DNA of 64,000 bases, taken from Amyelois transitella (Eukaryota > Arthropoda > Insecta > Lepidoptera > Pyralidae). The stretch spans positions 4,059,001 to 4,123,000 of the forward strand of contig NC_083508.1 of the NCBI RefSeq assembly GCF_032362555.1, in the 5' to 3' direction. The notes below the pieces were generated by a model that was not told the DNA's origin, did no database searches, and saw only the letters and a list, made by a program, of their open reading frames with translations. Made by a program: the position numbers and the translations under genes. Of the stretch, positions 1 through 14,300 are shown one piece after another (the stretch's first letter is position 1; each line of letters starts with the position of its first letter).

Positions 1-2839
1 ATGTATATAATTGCCTATTACGTCAGAATTCGTTATCCACACCTTTTCCCTGTATAAGGCCCGGACGACCATAATTTAAGAGTGGGAAAGACAAATAATT
101 TAGCTATTTCGTCTCGTCCTATCAATGCTCCTATATCGTTGTTAATTTTTTTCTATGTTATCAAAATACGTAACCGCTTCTCAAGATACATACAAAGACA
201 AAAGATTGAGATTTGTATCTTTTAGAGTATCATGGCTTTAACAAGTTTTCTACGACACGAGCCAATTTAGTCAATTGAGAGTAAGTAAATAAAATTTGTA
301 CTAATAGTTTTTCTACACTACCAGTAATGAATGCGACTGACGAAAATAAATTGATAAAATAACGTTATTTAGCACTTTAACTTCGATGTTAAAACAAAAT
401 CAAATAATTAAACTCTAAGGACAATCGGACAAAATTTTAATTTTTCTTTTGCATTAAATATTTTCAAGTAAGTTTTTTTAAACAACATCTTGTACTAAAT
501 GCATGTGAGACCCACATGAGACCCGAGTGTGTTCATTTTACATGTGCATTTTAATTTCACACTCTGGTGCCAAAGAGGATATTGTAGATTTATTATGAGG
601 CAACGAGGATATGAGGCCATTCTCTATTCACTCATTCACAATAAATAAGATTTACCTACAGTTATAGGCTATAAACTCCTTCTTAACAATGCAAAGAGTT
701 TTCATCAAAATTTAATAGTATAATTTTGGGTACATAGTTCACGGCTCACAAATAGCAAAAAAGAATTAACTCTACTGAGTGCGAGCACGGTGGACTTTTG
801 TACCTTTCCGAGTTTTCCAAATCTTACCAGTCCCTAGGTCATGTTTTTAGCTATCATTCCCAGAATGTATGTACAAACCTAGTATAACCGTAGACCCATG
901 CGATCATTTACAATAAGATATGTGCCCATTTTACAACGGCTATAGTATCCGTTAAACAAGCAATTCCCAACTTGCATATTTATAAACACAATCCACACCA
1001 CTCCTACCTAATTTACAAACCATTTGTGCATTTAATATGAACCTAGGATCTATATTATGGAGCGAAACGCTACCATATCTCCGGTTCACAATGTATATTA
1101 TTCATGCATTTATTCAAGAAAGTGCCCTTGGGATGTACACTGGCGAAGATACTGCTTTATATCCACAAAAGCAGTGAAAGTTCATACGTTTTAGATATTG
1201 AAAATAAAGTTTATTTACTTTAATATACATATAAAGTCTCTTAAAAATATAAAAGGGTAACTTTCTTTGCTTTATGAATATATTGGTTGATTAATGATAT
1301 CATAAAAAGTGTGCTATCTTTTGTCAGTAGCATTACTTATTTGATATTTTATGTACTATTAATTAAAATAAATCATACCATAGAACTATCTTTGATTAAA
1401 GATTACTTCCGAAAGATTTTAATTGAAAAGTTGAATTGCGTCGAACATCATACATGTGGTCAACATTTGCCATGCTGGGTAAGCTATATACAGAATCAGC
1501 GCAATAAAACAAGACAAGTTAATTATAAAATTTTATTAACCTTATGAAACATAGGACAGGGTAATAATACACGAAAAATACTATAACGTTTATTAATAAA
1601 ATCCACACGCATTCTCTCGATTATTTATTAAATTAACACTCACACATCGTCAATAAATTTACCATTAGAAACTATTAATCTTAATCTATGTTACTCTAAA
1701 AACCTATCACATAATATTAAATCATTTACGAATGAAATGTTTAACTTAAACATGTGTAAAACTATATAAAAGCAAGGGAATGATAATATTGGATTGAAAA
1801 CTTACATTTATGAATATCATTGTAACTTACAGGCACTGGTCGTATATAAACCTACTTTAATAATATAGATAAAAAAAAAACTATTTTATTTCTCCAATAA
1901 ATTCAGTGGTTTTTTTAATAAATAGAAAATATAAGAATAAAAACCAAACAATATCACAGTTTTTATACGAGCTAATGTATCAAAGCATTTTATTAGACAG
2001 TTTCATGGTGTGTACTGTGGAACATGTACAAAAATTGCAAAAGTTTGTACTATATAGTGCGCGATTATCGACAAATATTGTCATCTAGTAACTATTGTGT
2101 TGAAAAGAGTTTGAGAAGTGACGTCGTGCGCCATTTATTTAAACCCTTCGCGACTCTGCAACACAAAACTGTTGAGAAAACAATCAAGTGTACTTAACAA
2201 AATCTGTTAGTTTTCTAAAATTTTAGTTTGTCAGTAAAATTCAAAGTCAAGGTCAACAAAGATCAAAAAATATTCGTTGTTCGTTCCATTAGTAAAAATC
2301 TTAAACTATATAACAGTCGAAAATGAGATGCCCCCGCCCTACCGCTGGCGGTAGAAGTGAGTACATTGTATCAGCCGTGTGCCAAACTTCAAAAACTAGT
2401 CCCATTCTGGTACTTGGTATATTATTCTTTAAAAATGAAATAGTTACAATTTAATCAAAAATTTCTTTCATTTATTGCAAAAGATCATGGAGAATAATAC
2501 AAATTATTCAGAAAGAACTGCCTCTGTATTATATAATTATAATTAAGTTACTTTCTATTTCTGCAATTGTAAATCAGAAAATGATAATTCTTCTTCACAA
2601 CATTTCCTAAATCGCAGCGATCAAGCAAAATAATAATGAAATTTCAGATTTTTAAATATTAGGTATATATCATTAACATTCACATAGTCTGAGGTATCTA
2701 GAAAAAAAGTACCTGTATCATTATTTTTGATGATCTTTTTAGTAAAAAATGACATGCTTCATTTATATTACAAGTATTTACTTAGTGACGTTAACGTTAA
2801 CCTTGAGTTAAAAGAAGTTGGCATCAATACGTGGTGAAA
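1..2839. other. AT-rich sequence without a supported gene
   Basis: Only short open frames at chance length are present, and no recognisable domain. The coiled-coil exons expected for CLIP-190 were looked for on the minus strand and not found. This may be further CLIP-190 intron. Confidence 0.6.
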
Positions 2840-2911
2840 TTCTCAGAGGCTCTTTCTAATTCCAAACAAAACTATATTTGTTTGGAATAAGAAAGAAAGG
2901 CCTGCTGAGAA
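2840..2911. repeat. Long imperfect hairpin (72 nt)
   Basis: The core arms 2859-2870 and 2877-2888 are perfect (ATTCCAAACAAA and complement) around ACTATA. Pairing extends with small bulges to TTCTCAG (2840-2846) and CTGAGAA (2905-2911). The size and shape are pre-miRNA-like, but a small foldback transposon relic is equally possible. Confidence 0.55.
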
Positions 2912-2934
2912 GGATATTATCCGTTCGACAATTT

Positions 2935-3342
2935 CTAAAGTATGAAGAACTGCAAAGGCCGGAACGCACTAAAAGCAGTGCAGTTTAAAAGCGGGCCCGC
3001 ACTAAGTTGTTGTGCTAGAAATTCTTCAAAGTCATCACACTGCGACTCAGCGGCAATTTGACGTGACCGGTCCGAAGAGTTTCTTCTATTACGACTAGGT
3101 GCGGGCCCGATTTCAAACTGCATTTGTTCTGACCTGCTTTTGGTGTGCTCGTGTTTGGTCTTAACAGTGGAAGTTTGGCACGCGCTTTCTGATGCATCTA
3201 CCACGCAGCGATGGTTGGGTACTGTACCTGCAACGCGTTCTTCGCCGACACCGGGGTGGAGGAGGCTCGCGGACCACCGACTCGCTGCCGCCATGTCGTT
3301 AGTGACAGTGCGAATGCGCAACAAACATGGGGAAAACAACAC
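2935..3342 (-). other. Unassigned GC-richer open frame with upstream TATA, minus strand
   Basis: From an ATG at about 3294 the minus strand reads MAAASRWSASLLHPGVGEER and stays open for about 120 codons (later EFLAQQL), ending in a stop at 2935. A TATAAA lies at about 3,365-3,370, some 70-75 bp upstream of the ATG. A possible donor (GCAG|GTACAG) follows the first 22 codons. The composition (acidic/Ser-rich stretches) looks coding rather than random, but I recognise no domain. It could be a first exon of a gene to the left, an alternative start of CLIP-190, or a relic of a mobile element; GTGCGGGCCCG-type motifs occur twice in it. Confidence 0.3.
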
Positions 3343-3349
3343 GCGTTAG

Positions 3350-4775
3350 CGCACTCCGTTCAACTTTATAGTGTGACGGGATAGATAATAATACTGCCGA
3401 TGTACCAAAAAACACCTGAAGTCCGATAGGTTGGAGCACACCGAATAGTTACAGTCTAATTATCCTGTATTTTATGGCTTATTTTGAACAAATTAACTTT
3501 AACTGGAACTGTAAGCTTCAAAGCCTTAATTAATGAACTGTGCTGACAAATTTAATAAGGATACATTGTAGATAAATCTATTTCGGTAAAATAAAATCAA
3601 TGTAAAAGAGTTGTAAACTTTATTCAACAGCAGCAGTATTATTATTCTGGCCCTCATGTATGATAATTAAAATGTAATCCATCATTGTTACTTGTTTGAC
3701 AAGTAACATGTTGGATGAGGCACTTATGTAACACTATATAGTTGAATATCAAATTACACTGCATTTTCAAAGCACTGAAAATACAGCGAGACACCTCGAC
3801 GATTGATGTGTCATACACATCTACCATCGAAATAGGCAAATTATTAAAAAAAGCTCTAAAAATCTAATAGATTCTAATCTAAGGTACTATAAAGTCTGGT
3901 GTGCAATAAATATTATGAATTGAATGGAAATGGGAAATATAAAAAGTTGTATCTATGTAAACACGACCACTAGACAAAAATATATATTAAAAATGGAACT
4001 GAGCGGAGTAAGACTCTAATTGTAAATTTTATTTAAAGCAGTGAGATTCTGCCTAGTTATCTTGAGATCTCTGGGCAAATGCCAAATATGGGAAAATTTG
4101 ATGGGCGGAGTTACAATAAATGTTCTATGTCCCCAACAACAAATGTAATTATTTTATTCTTCTTGACGAGCTTTTTTTATGTTACTTTTATATCACAAAC
4201 GATACGTCAAAACTTGTTCGCATTAGTGGGCTTTGGCAATAGGACTGTTAATTGACAAAAACACACAATATATATAATAGACCTACTAGGACCTTAAAAT
4301 AATATCACAGTCTAAAATCATACTTTGTTATTGATCACAAGATATGACTATGCAGTCTTTGAAAAGTTATCGAACCAATTGGGTAAGCATTCTCCAAGCT
4401 GTTTGAATCATTATTTATTTCCGTGAAATTTACACTACAATAAATTGAAGCCTCTTCAAAGAACGAATTAAAAACTACATAGTGAATCGAAAATAAAACA
4501 GACATAAAATAAATAAGTTAAATAATAAAACAAGGGCCAAACCAAGGGGGTGCCAGCTACAGACCAAACAAAACTCATGCAACGATAAGCTTGTACCTCT
4601 ACATGATGAACATCTCCTTGTGTGTCACACTTTCATTGCCCTTTACCATTTAGAGTAAAATTTTCAGAAAACCGCCTGTTATTAAGATTTTAATAGTCAA
4701 AACAGTCGTATATCGGAAAAGACGTAAAAGCTAAAATAATCGATTATATGAATAATTAAGGTCGTAGCATGTCGT
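3350..4775. other. Intergenic or intronic, no gene seen
   Basis: AT-rich. A short inverted repeat (GTTACTTG..CAAGTAAC) lies near 3,690. Nothing else is supportable. Confidence 0.5.
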
Positions 4776-5243
4776 TCAAATATACACAACGTACGGGTAT
4801 GTGAACTGAAAGGGCGACACGCAAGAAAAATGGTAGCTTTTCCCGAAGCCAGAAAAGTGAGTGCGCGGCGGCGGCATGGCCACGAACAAGTCGGTCTCGG
4901 TAGCTGCGGCGACCCCGCGGCTGGCCCTCGTCACGGCGGCCGGCCGGCCCGCCCACCGCACCACTTCGCCGCCGCCGCTCCGCCCGCTGCGAGACACTGA
5001 ACCGCTGCTACCGCTAGACTCGCTGCGTCGAGATCGCTCGCCACAACGACTCTCAAAACTCAATACGCTTTCGGAGCAGCGCCACGATTTCGGCAAAGTT
5101 TCACTGGCCCAACGACGGGGATTCAATTCTTTAGATTTCGTGGCTCGGAAAACGATATCATAATAAACACGAGGTTGGGGAAGAGCGATAATGGCGCAGC
5201 GGTCGTACTCGACGTGCTTTACGAGTAAAGTCTTGTCGAGCAA
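4776..5243 (-). other. GC-rich island just 3' of the last resolved CLIP-190 exon; possible extra exon
   Basis: This strongly CpG-rich segment is open over about 150 codons on the minus strand (Ser/Arg/Gly-rich, e.g. RRSESSGSSGSVSRSGRSGG) and over about 95 codons on the plus strand from an ATG at 4876. High G+C alone lengthens open frames. The minus frame resembles the Ser/Arg-rich linker expected after the second CAP-Gly domain, but I cannot find an acceptor in phase 0 that joins it cleanly to the exon ending at 5340. It is either a linker exon or an internal promoter. Confidence 0.3.
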
Positions 5244-5339
5244 GCTGGGAGCGCTACGGTGGGGTCTCGCCCGGGCCGGTGGCGGCGGCGGTGATCGGTG
5301 CGAGCGAGGCTCGGCCGAGCGCGCGCGAGGCTAGCCTAC

Positions 5340-8300
5340 CTGAGCGCCCAGCGACGTCACCCCTAGCCTCACCCCAACACGGGACGACGCGATCGAAGTT
5401 CCCAATGACGTTAGAGACTCCCGTGAGTTCGAACGCCGCAGAGGAGTCGCCCGACCGTTGCTGTGGATTGCACAAGCACCAGGCTTGCGGTTGGAAGGAG
5501 ATCTGGATATCTTCGAAATTGGGGCAAATAGGCCGAAGCGCGGAGCGCACTCGAAATATCTGAAAGCCATCAAAATATTTTTATGATTCAAAATCTTTTA
5601 AAAGAGACCGTAAAAAAAAATTAACATTATTTTATGTAACAATAAAGTACCTCTTTCCGTCAACTGATCCATCATTTTTCCCAAGAGGATCGTCAAGCTC
5701 AACGCCTCCCCATACACCAGGAGCAAAGTCAGTGACGCCAACATATCTAAGTATGCCTGCTTTACTTCCGCGGCTACTTGATACTATAACTCGGTCACCT
5801 AGTCTTAATTCTCCATTGTTCGTAGTCGAAATTGACGCATCTGTTAAAGAAAGGACTCCATAATAAACGAATCAAAAATAACTTACTGAGAATATAATAA
5901 TACGATTATGACACTACTAACTCATCTTACTGCTGACCATACTGCGAATACTTCCATTGGGTGATAAAGTGCGTCGGGGTCTGGCGGCCCCAGAGGGTGG
6001 ACGTTCAAAGACACTTCCCGCATCAGAGGAAGGTGACACATCGTGAGGTGCGTGCGTTATAAGGGGAACTCTCGTGAGACGTGTCAAGCGAGAGAACACT
6101 CCACGCTTCTCTGCACACTGGAAGTAACGAACTCCAGCTACCGACCCGTCATTTTTTCCTGAAAGCAGATCCACATAAATATCTTTGTCACTTACATCTA
6201 AAGAAGTTTTTTGTTTTTGTAAACCCATTCATACCAATAGGGTCGTCGAGCACGATGCCTGCCCAATCGCCGGGAGCAAATTGTGTTTCGCCAATGTAAG
6301 CAATCTGACCTGGCTTAGTGCCACCCACCCAAACGCGTTCTCCAATTATAAAACTGTCTGTGTCTTCTGTTAAGATGACGCTGTGATCTGAAATACCCAA
6401 ACAGCCATTTGTAATTGTTGTTGTCTATAAACACTATCTATAAAAACTGACTTTAACATTAATTGATGTGCAATTTCATTGCACGCTGAATAAATAAAAT
6501 ACGAAAGTTTTATGGCTGCAGATACGATAACCATTCCTGTAGACATAAATCGTATTCCTTATTCCATACACATTTATGATGGGTACACGTCTTGAATACC
6601 GTTATATGCAAGTGCATTGGCCATCAAGGCTCAATTTGCAATCCGGTTTGCATATCGTTACGTTATATCTGAGTTATGAACTTTCGCTTCATTCATGTAT
6701 CTTCATGCGTAAACAAACTAACAAACTGCATTTGACTTTGGAGAAACTCGATGTAAAATTTCATAGTATGCAAGTGTGTAACAAAACAACATGCTTTGAG
6801 TGCAAAGCAAACACCACAAGCATAAATACATTTGCAGAAACACAAAATGAGCATGTGATGTGGAAATTCCTATTGGATGTAAGAAATTATTAAGATCAAA
6901 TTGAATCTCAATAATGAAACCAACCTTCTACAAAAATTTAAAGAAATTGTCGTTCATGAGTTTCTGAAAATTTGTGTACTGGCTACAGTGATGTAGACTC
7001 AATTTGAACTCATGGGGAATAGTTGCTCACCTGACGACCTTCTAAGGCCAGCTTCGCTAAGGCGGCGAGGGTGCTTCTCCCAAAGTGCGTCCATTGAGGT
7101 GATGCTGTACGTGCTGCTAGCTGTGACCACATAAGCGACACACACACATATTAGCCACTACTGACACAAATAGCCATTACTGTGATTTCTATGATGGGTA
7201 GTTACTACATTTTCTCACGGCATTTCGCAAATGTCGCATTGACCGACATGTTTTTATAACAATTACCTATTATGCAAGATATTTATACGATTTGTTATTC
7301 ATTATTGTTGTTATAATGTTACTTTTCATGCCGCCATTGAAGTTTAATAAGTGTTAATTATATTCGCGCATTATTTAATTTAAGATTAATAGTTTCTTTG
7401 AAAAATCAATATCTCCAAAGAATAACTTTATTTTAATTAATGAATAAACTCAACCACCAAAAATTAAACGATCTAGGCTTGACTAAAGTACTCGAATCCA
7501 TAGTTTAGTATTAAATTAAGACTATTGTTTTGCTTTGATTATAAAGCAAAATATTAAAGCTATTCATAAAGATTAGGTCCAAAAAATTAAACAATTATAA
7601 AATTAACTCGGCGCGATCACAATGCGGCTAATTACGGTCTTTGATTTGTTAGTTGTAGGCGATCGAGTAGCGGCTTTAGCCTCGGTTCGCTTGGCACGCA
7701 ATCTCTGCAGTGGACGATTGAGGCATTCCGAGCATGGATAACATCTTTATTGTGTTAGCAGTCAATTTAATCTAACTGCTTATTCCCACCATTTTAATAT
7801 AGTTAAATTATCCAATTATGCAATTCATTATAAGCGACTAATATTGCTATTATTAATTAGTGTTGCTTATGTATTGTAACTTATATTTATACACCTCACT
7901 TTTATCATTTTTTCCGCATTAAACGTTATTTAGCATGCAGGAATGTTATGAGTACATTTTACTTTAACACCCGCATCCATTTATTGCTATTACGGTATTA
8001 AAATCAAACGGTACAGATCGTGCACAGTATTGGCTTATTTTCTTGGCACATGTAAATGTCGAATATCCTTCACCTCGATCATTATTACCAAACTCATTCA
8101 CCACTTTCACCTCCACCATTACAATGACCTATTATATCTAGCATTAGTTTAGCACAAACTTACTAGAAGCTTTGCGATGTGTACGCGGTCTTTCCGGCAG
8201 ACTGCTGCTGACTTCGTCCTCTTCGGCTTCAATAAGGTCTGCTTGACCCGATGGAAAGGTGATAAATTGATAATGATTAATATGAAAACTCATGATTTAC

Positions 8301-11300
8301 ACAGAAAAAATGAGATGATAACATTTCAACACGGCATGCTATAAATTAAATATAAACATCGAATCATGCTTGCTTTCAGTGCGGGCATGCATTAGGAATG
8401 AAATAAAATATCTAAAGGATTTTTAAATAAAAATGAAATGAACTTACCTGACAAATGTTTTCTTGACGAGTCGTCGCTAAGCTTCCTTAGCTCCGAAGAA
8501 CTGCCGTCTATGACAACAAAATAATACACTTAAAGCAAAAAAAACAAAGCATGCCGACAAAAACAATCATCATTAATACAAGATAGAAACTATAAATATA
8601 CATATATATATATCATCTAAATGTAAAATATCGTGAAATGTACATACAATAAAACAGAGGCAAAGTACAAGTAAGTAGAGAAGTAGTCATTTTCTGGTCC
8701 CATAAGGCAGAGCTCAAAAGTTCATAAAGTCAAGAGTGTGGACAGAACTGAATTGTCAATATTAGGAAAAGTCGGCATAGATAGTGGACGTTTGCCGAGG
8801 GTCACAAATTAAAGAAGACTATAATTGATGAGATGTTACTTTTAATTTGTTCACGGATTTAATGAGACATGATGAATTCAACGTCACCGTGACCAATGGT
8901 CAGTGATTGGCAATTAGAATTAGAGTGATTGAACAGTTCAATTAACCTTGTGTTTTGGCGATTTGTGAAATAGGAAGTATGATTTTGATGAGACACTTAC
9001 AGCATTAAATCGTAATATAGTAAGAGTTCGTGACGCGGGTGAGCCGGCCGGCTGTAAGTGGCGTGTGTCCAGCACTGATCGCCCGAAGCTCGGTTAATCA
9101 TCATCTGTGACAACTGCGTAGCGTACCGGCCTTCGGGCTACAACGCGCGTGGGCATGTCAATCATAACTCAGGTACAAGAGATGAGACTCATCAGACATA
9201 CACACGAACAGGTAGACGGAAGTGAACTAAAGGCATGGAAAATTGTCTCGTTATACTGCAGAAAATTCTACAGTCAATCGATATTTTCCAAGCATTACCG
9301 TGAGAATATAATTTATATTGCCCTAATCAAGGTGATGACTTCAGACTCACTGCAATTATTTAATAAATCAGAATGCAGTCATATAAATAAATAATGAACT
9401 TATAGTATAATATTTTCCAAGTGGACATATATTTTCAGTTAAATAAAAAAGAAGATTTAGCTTTCTGATTTTTCTGAAAACAAAACATAGCATAGGATTA
9501 TCAAATTGATATGACAAATGCAGTCAGTTTATTAAAGCAGTACTAGAATGGTGCACTGCAGTTGCTAATAAATTATGTAACTCCTTAACAGACCATGAGT
9601 AGCAATCTATTATATCGACAGTTGTTACTTTTCCCATACAACATGCCAATTTAGTCTTATCAACCACCACCCTTTAACAATTATTGAATTGATATAATAA
9701 ATAGGAATATACCTTTGTTTTCAGTCTCACGTGGAAAATATATTTTTATGTCCAAAATATCATGGCGCTATTATTGTAATTGACAACATTTACATAACAA
9801 GAAGACATTTTTTCACGTATGTCGACTAAATGGCAGACTCCATTGTTATGGTAAGAAGGCATCTGTCAAATGTTGTTGAATACATCTTGGACAACAATTT
9901 TATGAATAGGATACAAATGTTATATATAAATTTTAATATCACTAATACGGGCGAAGGTAATTTGCAGGAGATAAAAACAATTTTTTGTATGCTTCGTGCA
10001 CATGGTCTGTTAGAATTAAAGTGTTGCATATAAAGAATATAAAAAGATAACCTTTCTGATAGCGATATTAATCATAATTATCATGCACTAGCGACCCGCC
10101 CCGGCTTCGCACGGATGCACAGCCAATACTAAATATATCTCTATTAGAACTAACTAAAGGACCGCCCGCAAAGCGGCTAACTAAGTCTTACTCACTTCGC
10201 AACGGGCCGTGCAGCAGAAATCGTAATATTTTAATTTCACCACAACTTCAAAACCAAATGTCCAATTTTAATCATTCAAAGACCAAATATTATCTACATA
10301 AACTGTACTTATTGATGAAATTATTTATTTTGATAAGGATTAATAGCATGAGTAAAAAAAACGCGTTTAAATGTAGACTAAAAAAAATTCAAGATTTTTA
10401 AATAAAAATGTGGTTGTTGTGCCTCACTCGACATAGATAGGTATGTATAGTGTGTCGCGGACTTTTTTGTAGATATTTATAAGATCTTCAATTAATTAAA
10501 ACATTTTATGGTTCTTGGTATCTTTTGTAGTTTAGGCAGCGTACGCAAAATAAGTAACTTTTTGGTTGCTTTTTTCCAGTTTGTGTCCGAAAAATCCAAA
10601 TATATTACGGAACCCTATTTTTTTCCAAAATGAATTATAGTCTATGTTACTCGTGGATAATGTAGCTTTCGAATGGTGAATGAATTTTTATAATCGGTCC
10701 AGAAGTTTTTGAGCCTATTCATTACAACCAAACAAACAAAAGTTTTCCTCTTTATAATATTAGTGTTAGTGTAGATGTAGATAATTTAATGTAGCATGTG
10801 TCGTACAAAGAAACAACGTGTGTGTGAGCCCACACCGGCATTCGTACTCTCATCTCATCACAACAAGTGGAGGCGGAGTGAACCAGTTCCGAATATTCAC
10901 CTGAAGATTACGAACACTATGGTTAAAATGAAACACGTGCTTTGGAAAATCTTCCTAAATCTAATCTTGTTTACATTCAAGCTTCATTATTTGCAGAAAT
11001 GATGTAACTGCTATGACGAGTACGTTCATTATTTGTCCATTTTATTAACAAAACATGAGTACGAGATACTTGACAATAAACCGTGGCCAAATAGTCTTTA
11101 TACATGACTTTGGTTTTTGTGGTCAAGTTCAAGTTGAAAATAATTATGTACCTAGTCTAGCCATCGCAAAAGGCCGCCATAGTACCAATCTACTCAGTGT
11201 AATACATCGTTACTTTTAAATCAATATTTGAGTAGAGTTCGATATTAGGATATTAGGTTCTTTATAATAAACCATATCTAACGAATTGGTAACAAATAAA

Positions 11301-14300
11301 GCTTTTATAAGTCTAGGAATGTTGAACGTTCCTGTTAGTGTGAAGAATTAGTAATGCGTGTTGAAAGCAATGTGTCCCAATTAAATCTACCGTAGCGCTT
11401 TCACGGCTAGTAGATGCTAACTGGTCAATTAAGGGCAATTTCGTTCTCATAGCACCGATTAGATGTACTACCAGCATGATGCAGCTGTATGGTGGAACTT
11501 GCAGGACAAATGTAATTCTCAATGGCAATTATACACTTTAAATAAATCGACCAAGTGAATTTAGCTCAGTTAAGATTTTCCCAGCAATTAAGGATGTTAG
11601 TGGATAAGGATACGATGTGTTATCACGACACAACTTAATAAAAGAGCTCAAGTCACGCAATTATTGGTATGAAAACCTTACGTTAATAAATGTTTGTATT
11701 TATTTAAATCAAGATCAGGAAGTATAATATGCTTAACTGCGACCTGAAGTCCAAGACAAAAATAAACATTGACCGAGTTGGCCACTGCAACTGTTCTTCA
11801 ATGGTTTGTTACAATTAGAAAATATAGGCTCTAAAATGATTTGATAGATCTTAGTGGAAACTCGAGGATAATAAAGAGAAAACAGTTTCCGAAGTTAATA
11901 ATATCACATGAATAATGTTACGTTTTCAAGTTTCGATCGGAATGACTCATATTTATGAATATTATTGTTGTAGAGATGTTGTTCTGGCCATAAAAAATAT
12001 CATAAACCGAAACAACTACTACATACGATAATTTTATTTCAGAAAATTTATAATCGGTGATGAGATGAAGCGACATTCGAATCAATTTAAAAGGTGATTT
12101 AATGGAAGGTTACCAATGCTGCCATATTGTTACTGGTGATGCTTGTAAGGCTACGCTGAATAATTTAATATGTAATGGTTACACTGAAATTTATAGGCTA
12201 TTGTCATATTTATCTGACCCTTTCTTGACTTTTTAAGACTTGAACATACAGTTGAGATTACGCGATGGGACGATGCAACATACTTATAAAGATTTAGTTA
12301 ATCGAAATTACAAGTCTTTTAAGGAATCAAATTAAAATTGCAGATCAATAACATAACTTTTACACATTATGTTAACTGTCCCATTGTTTTGGTTGTATGG
12401 CATATAACATGAGCAAAAAGTATGGAAAATATACACCAAACATCAGTAGCATTACTATAATAGAATAATTAAGAGTCACAGATCAAAGCTGATGCCCTTT
12501 ACAGCCAATAATGGTAATGAATTCCATTGACAATCTTGCCACGTCTCTTCTACATAAGTACGAGATAATGAACCATAATAAATCGCGCAACAACACATTA
12601 AGCATGCTAAATACACGTCGTCACAACCGTTAAATGATCACAATTAATCCAAAAATAACAACGCGCTAAGAATACCGATGAGTAAAAACAACAACTATTC
12701 AACTTTCCCAACCAAATTAATTTAAAATGATAAATATGGTTAACGAAAGTTAAACACAACTGTCGATAATGGAATTTTGAATCGGGCTACAAAATTAGTA
12801 ATACAGGTTCATATTATGGTAGAGCTTCTCAATGGCAAACTTATAATTTAATTGTTTGTTAATTAGTTTAATTGAATGTATATTTGTATGTTTTAAGGAA
12901 AAATCTAAGCTTAAATGTTACCAATGTACAAACAAAAAAAGTTAAAATGCTTACAAAGCAAAACCTAATATCAATTTATCAAATGCCACAGGTAATCGCA
13001 GATAATAAAATAAGCTTGAAATATCTCGCCTATAAAGACTGTATTCATTATCATAAATAAACGGCATGTTTCTAATAAATGTTATCTACAATAGAGCGAC
13101 AATTATTATTTTATTTTTTAGATAAAAAGGAAAGAAGGTAGAAGGTCGCAATCGACAAAGTGAAAGTTGTGATAGAGTTTATTTCAGAAGATTCTATACT
13201 TTTTAAGAACTTTTTGATAGCTCAATTATTAATGTGGTCGGTCCATAGTATCCATGAAGCAAGGTATAAAGTAATTAAGTGGTTTCGCAACGCAGATTCT
13301 TATCTTAGGATGATAAATGCATCCAATAACGTAGAAATTGCGAATGGATGGATAATTTAACTACGGTTGCTTTCAAACTTTAAATTGAATGGAAACTATA
13401 CTCATTCTCATAAGATCCGTAATAGATTAGGGTTTATGGAATTGTGGTTTACATTAATTATTGTTATTGAAAGGCTTTTTCACTAATATCATAACAAAAA
13501 ATCAAAAAGCATTATGAAAAATCCAAACCAAATTAATGCCGCGTGGTTCCCGGCAACAATAAAAAAAGAATAGGACAACTCCATCCCTTTCTTATGGATG
13601 ACATAAAAAGCGGCTAAGGGATAGTTGTATAAACTCGGAATTCTTCTTTAAGGCGATGGGCTAGCAACTTGTCACTATTTGTTAGTCTAGTTGTGAGTCT
13701 CAATTCTATCATTAAGCTAAATAGCTGAACGAGTCCTATAAGTCTTTTCAAGACTGTTGGCTCTGTCTACCCCACATGGGATATAGACGTGATTATATGT
13801 ATGTATGTATGCCAAACAAAGTTTTATTTAAAAGAAAAACAAAAATTCTTGTGTTTTAGAAGGTGACATCAACGCCGTGTAAAGACTTCGTTATCTGTGT
13901 ATTGAAGAGTAAGTAGGTACTCTTCAACAACATGTAGGTACATGTAAGCAGAGTTTGCACTAGCAGGTAAACACAGTGATTCAGCAGTGGAGCACGATTT
14001 TAGCACGACACAATAAATACGCAGAAATGATGAACGGCTGCAGCCAACTGTGTATACAATGCTGAAATGAGTATTTGCTGAGGCTACTGTGGATGTTCTA
14101 TAGGAATATATGAGCACGGTATAATACTAACAAGGACATTGATAAAAATTCTAACAAATTATAGAATAAGAATTCAAGTTTTAATAATGGAAAGAATACA
14201 ATTCCCGTCGCATTGTAAAACATCCTTAGAGATCTCTTTAAGGACGTGTTACAATGTGACGGGAATATAAATATGTACATAATAAACAGTAGGAAAACAA

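Noticed and set aside
1287..1547. Open frame of 86 codons, plus strand
   Set aside because: AT-rich chance frame: Ile/Leu/Lys-dominated composition, no promoter, no recognisable family.
4876..5163. Plus-strand frame beginning MATNKSVSVAAATP
   Set aside because: Lies in a CpG island open on both strands; no splice or poly(A) context; read as a by-product of base composition.
6576..6893. 105-codon plus-strand frame inside a CLIP-190 intron
   Set aside because: No ATG context, promoter or domain; antisense to an intron.
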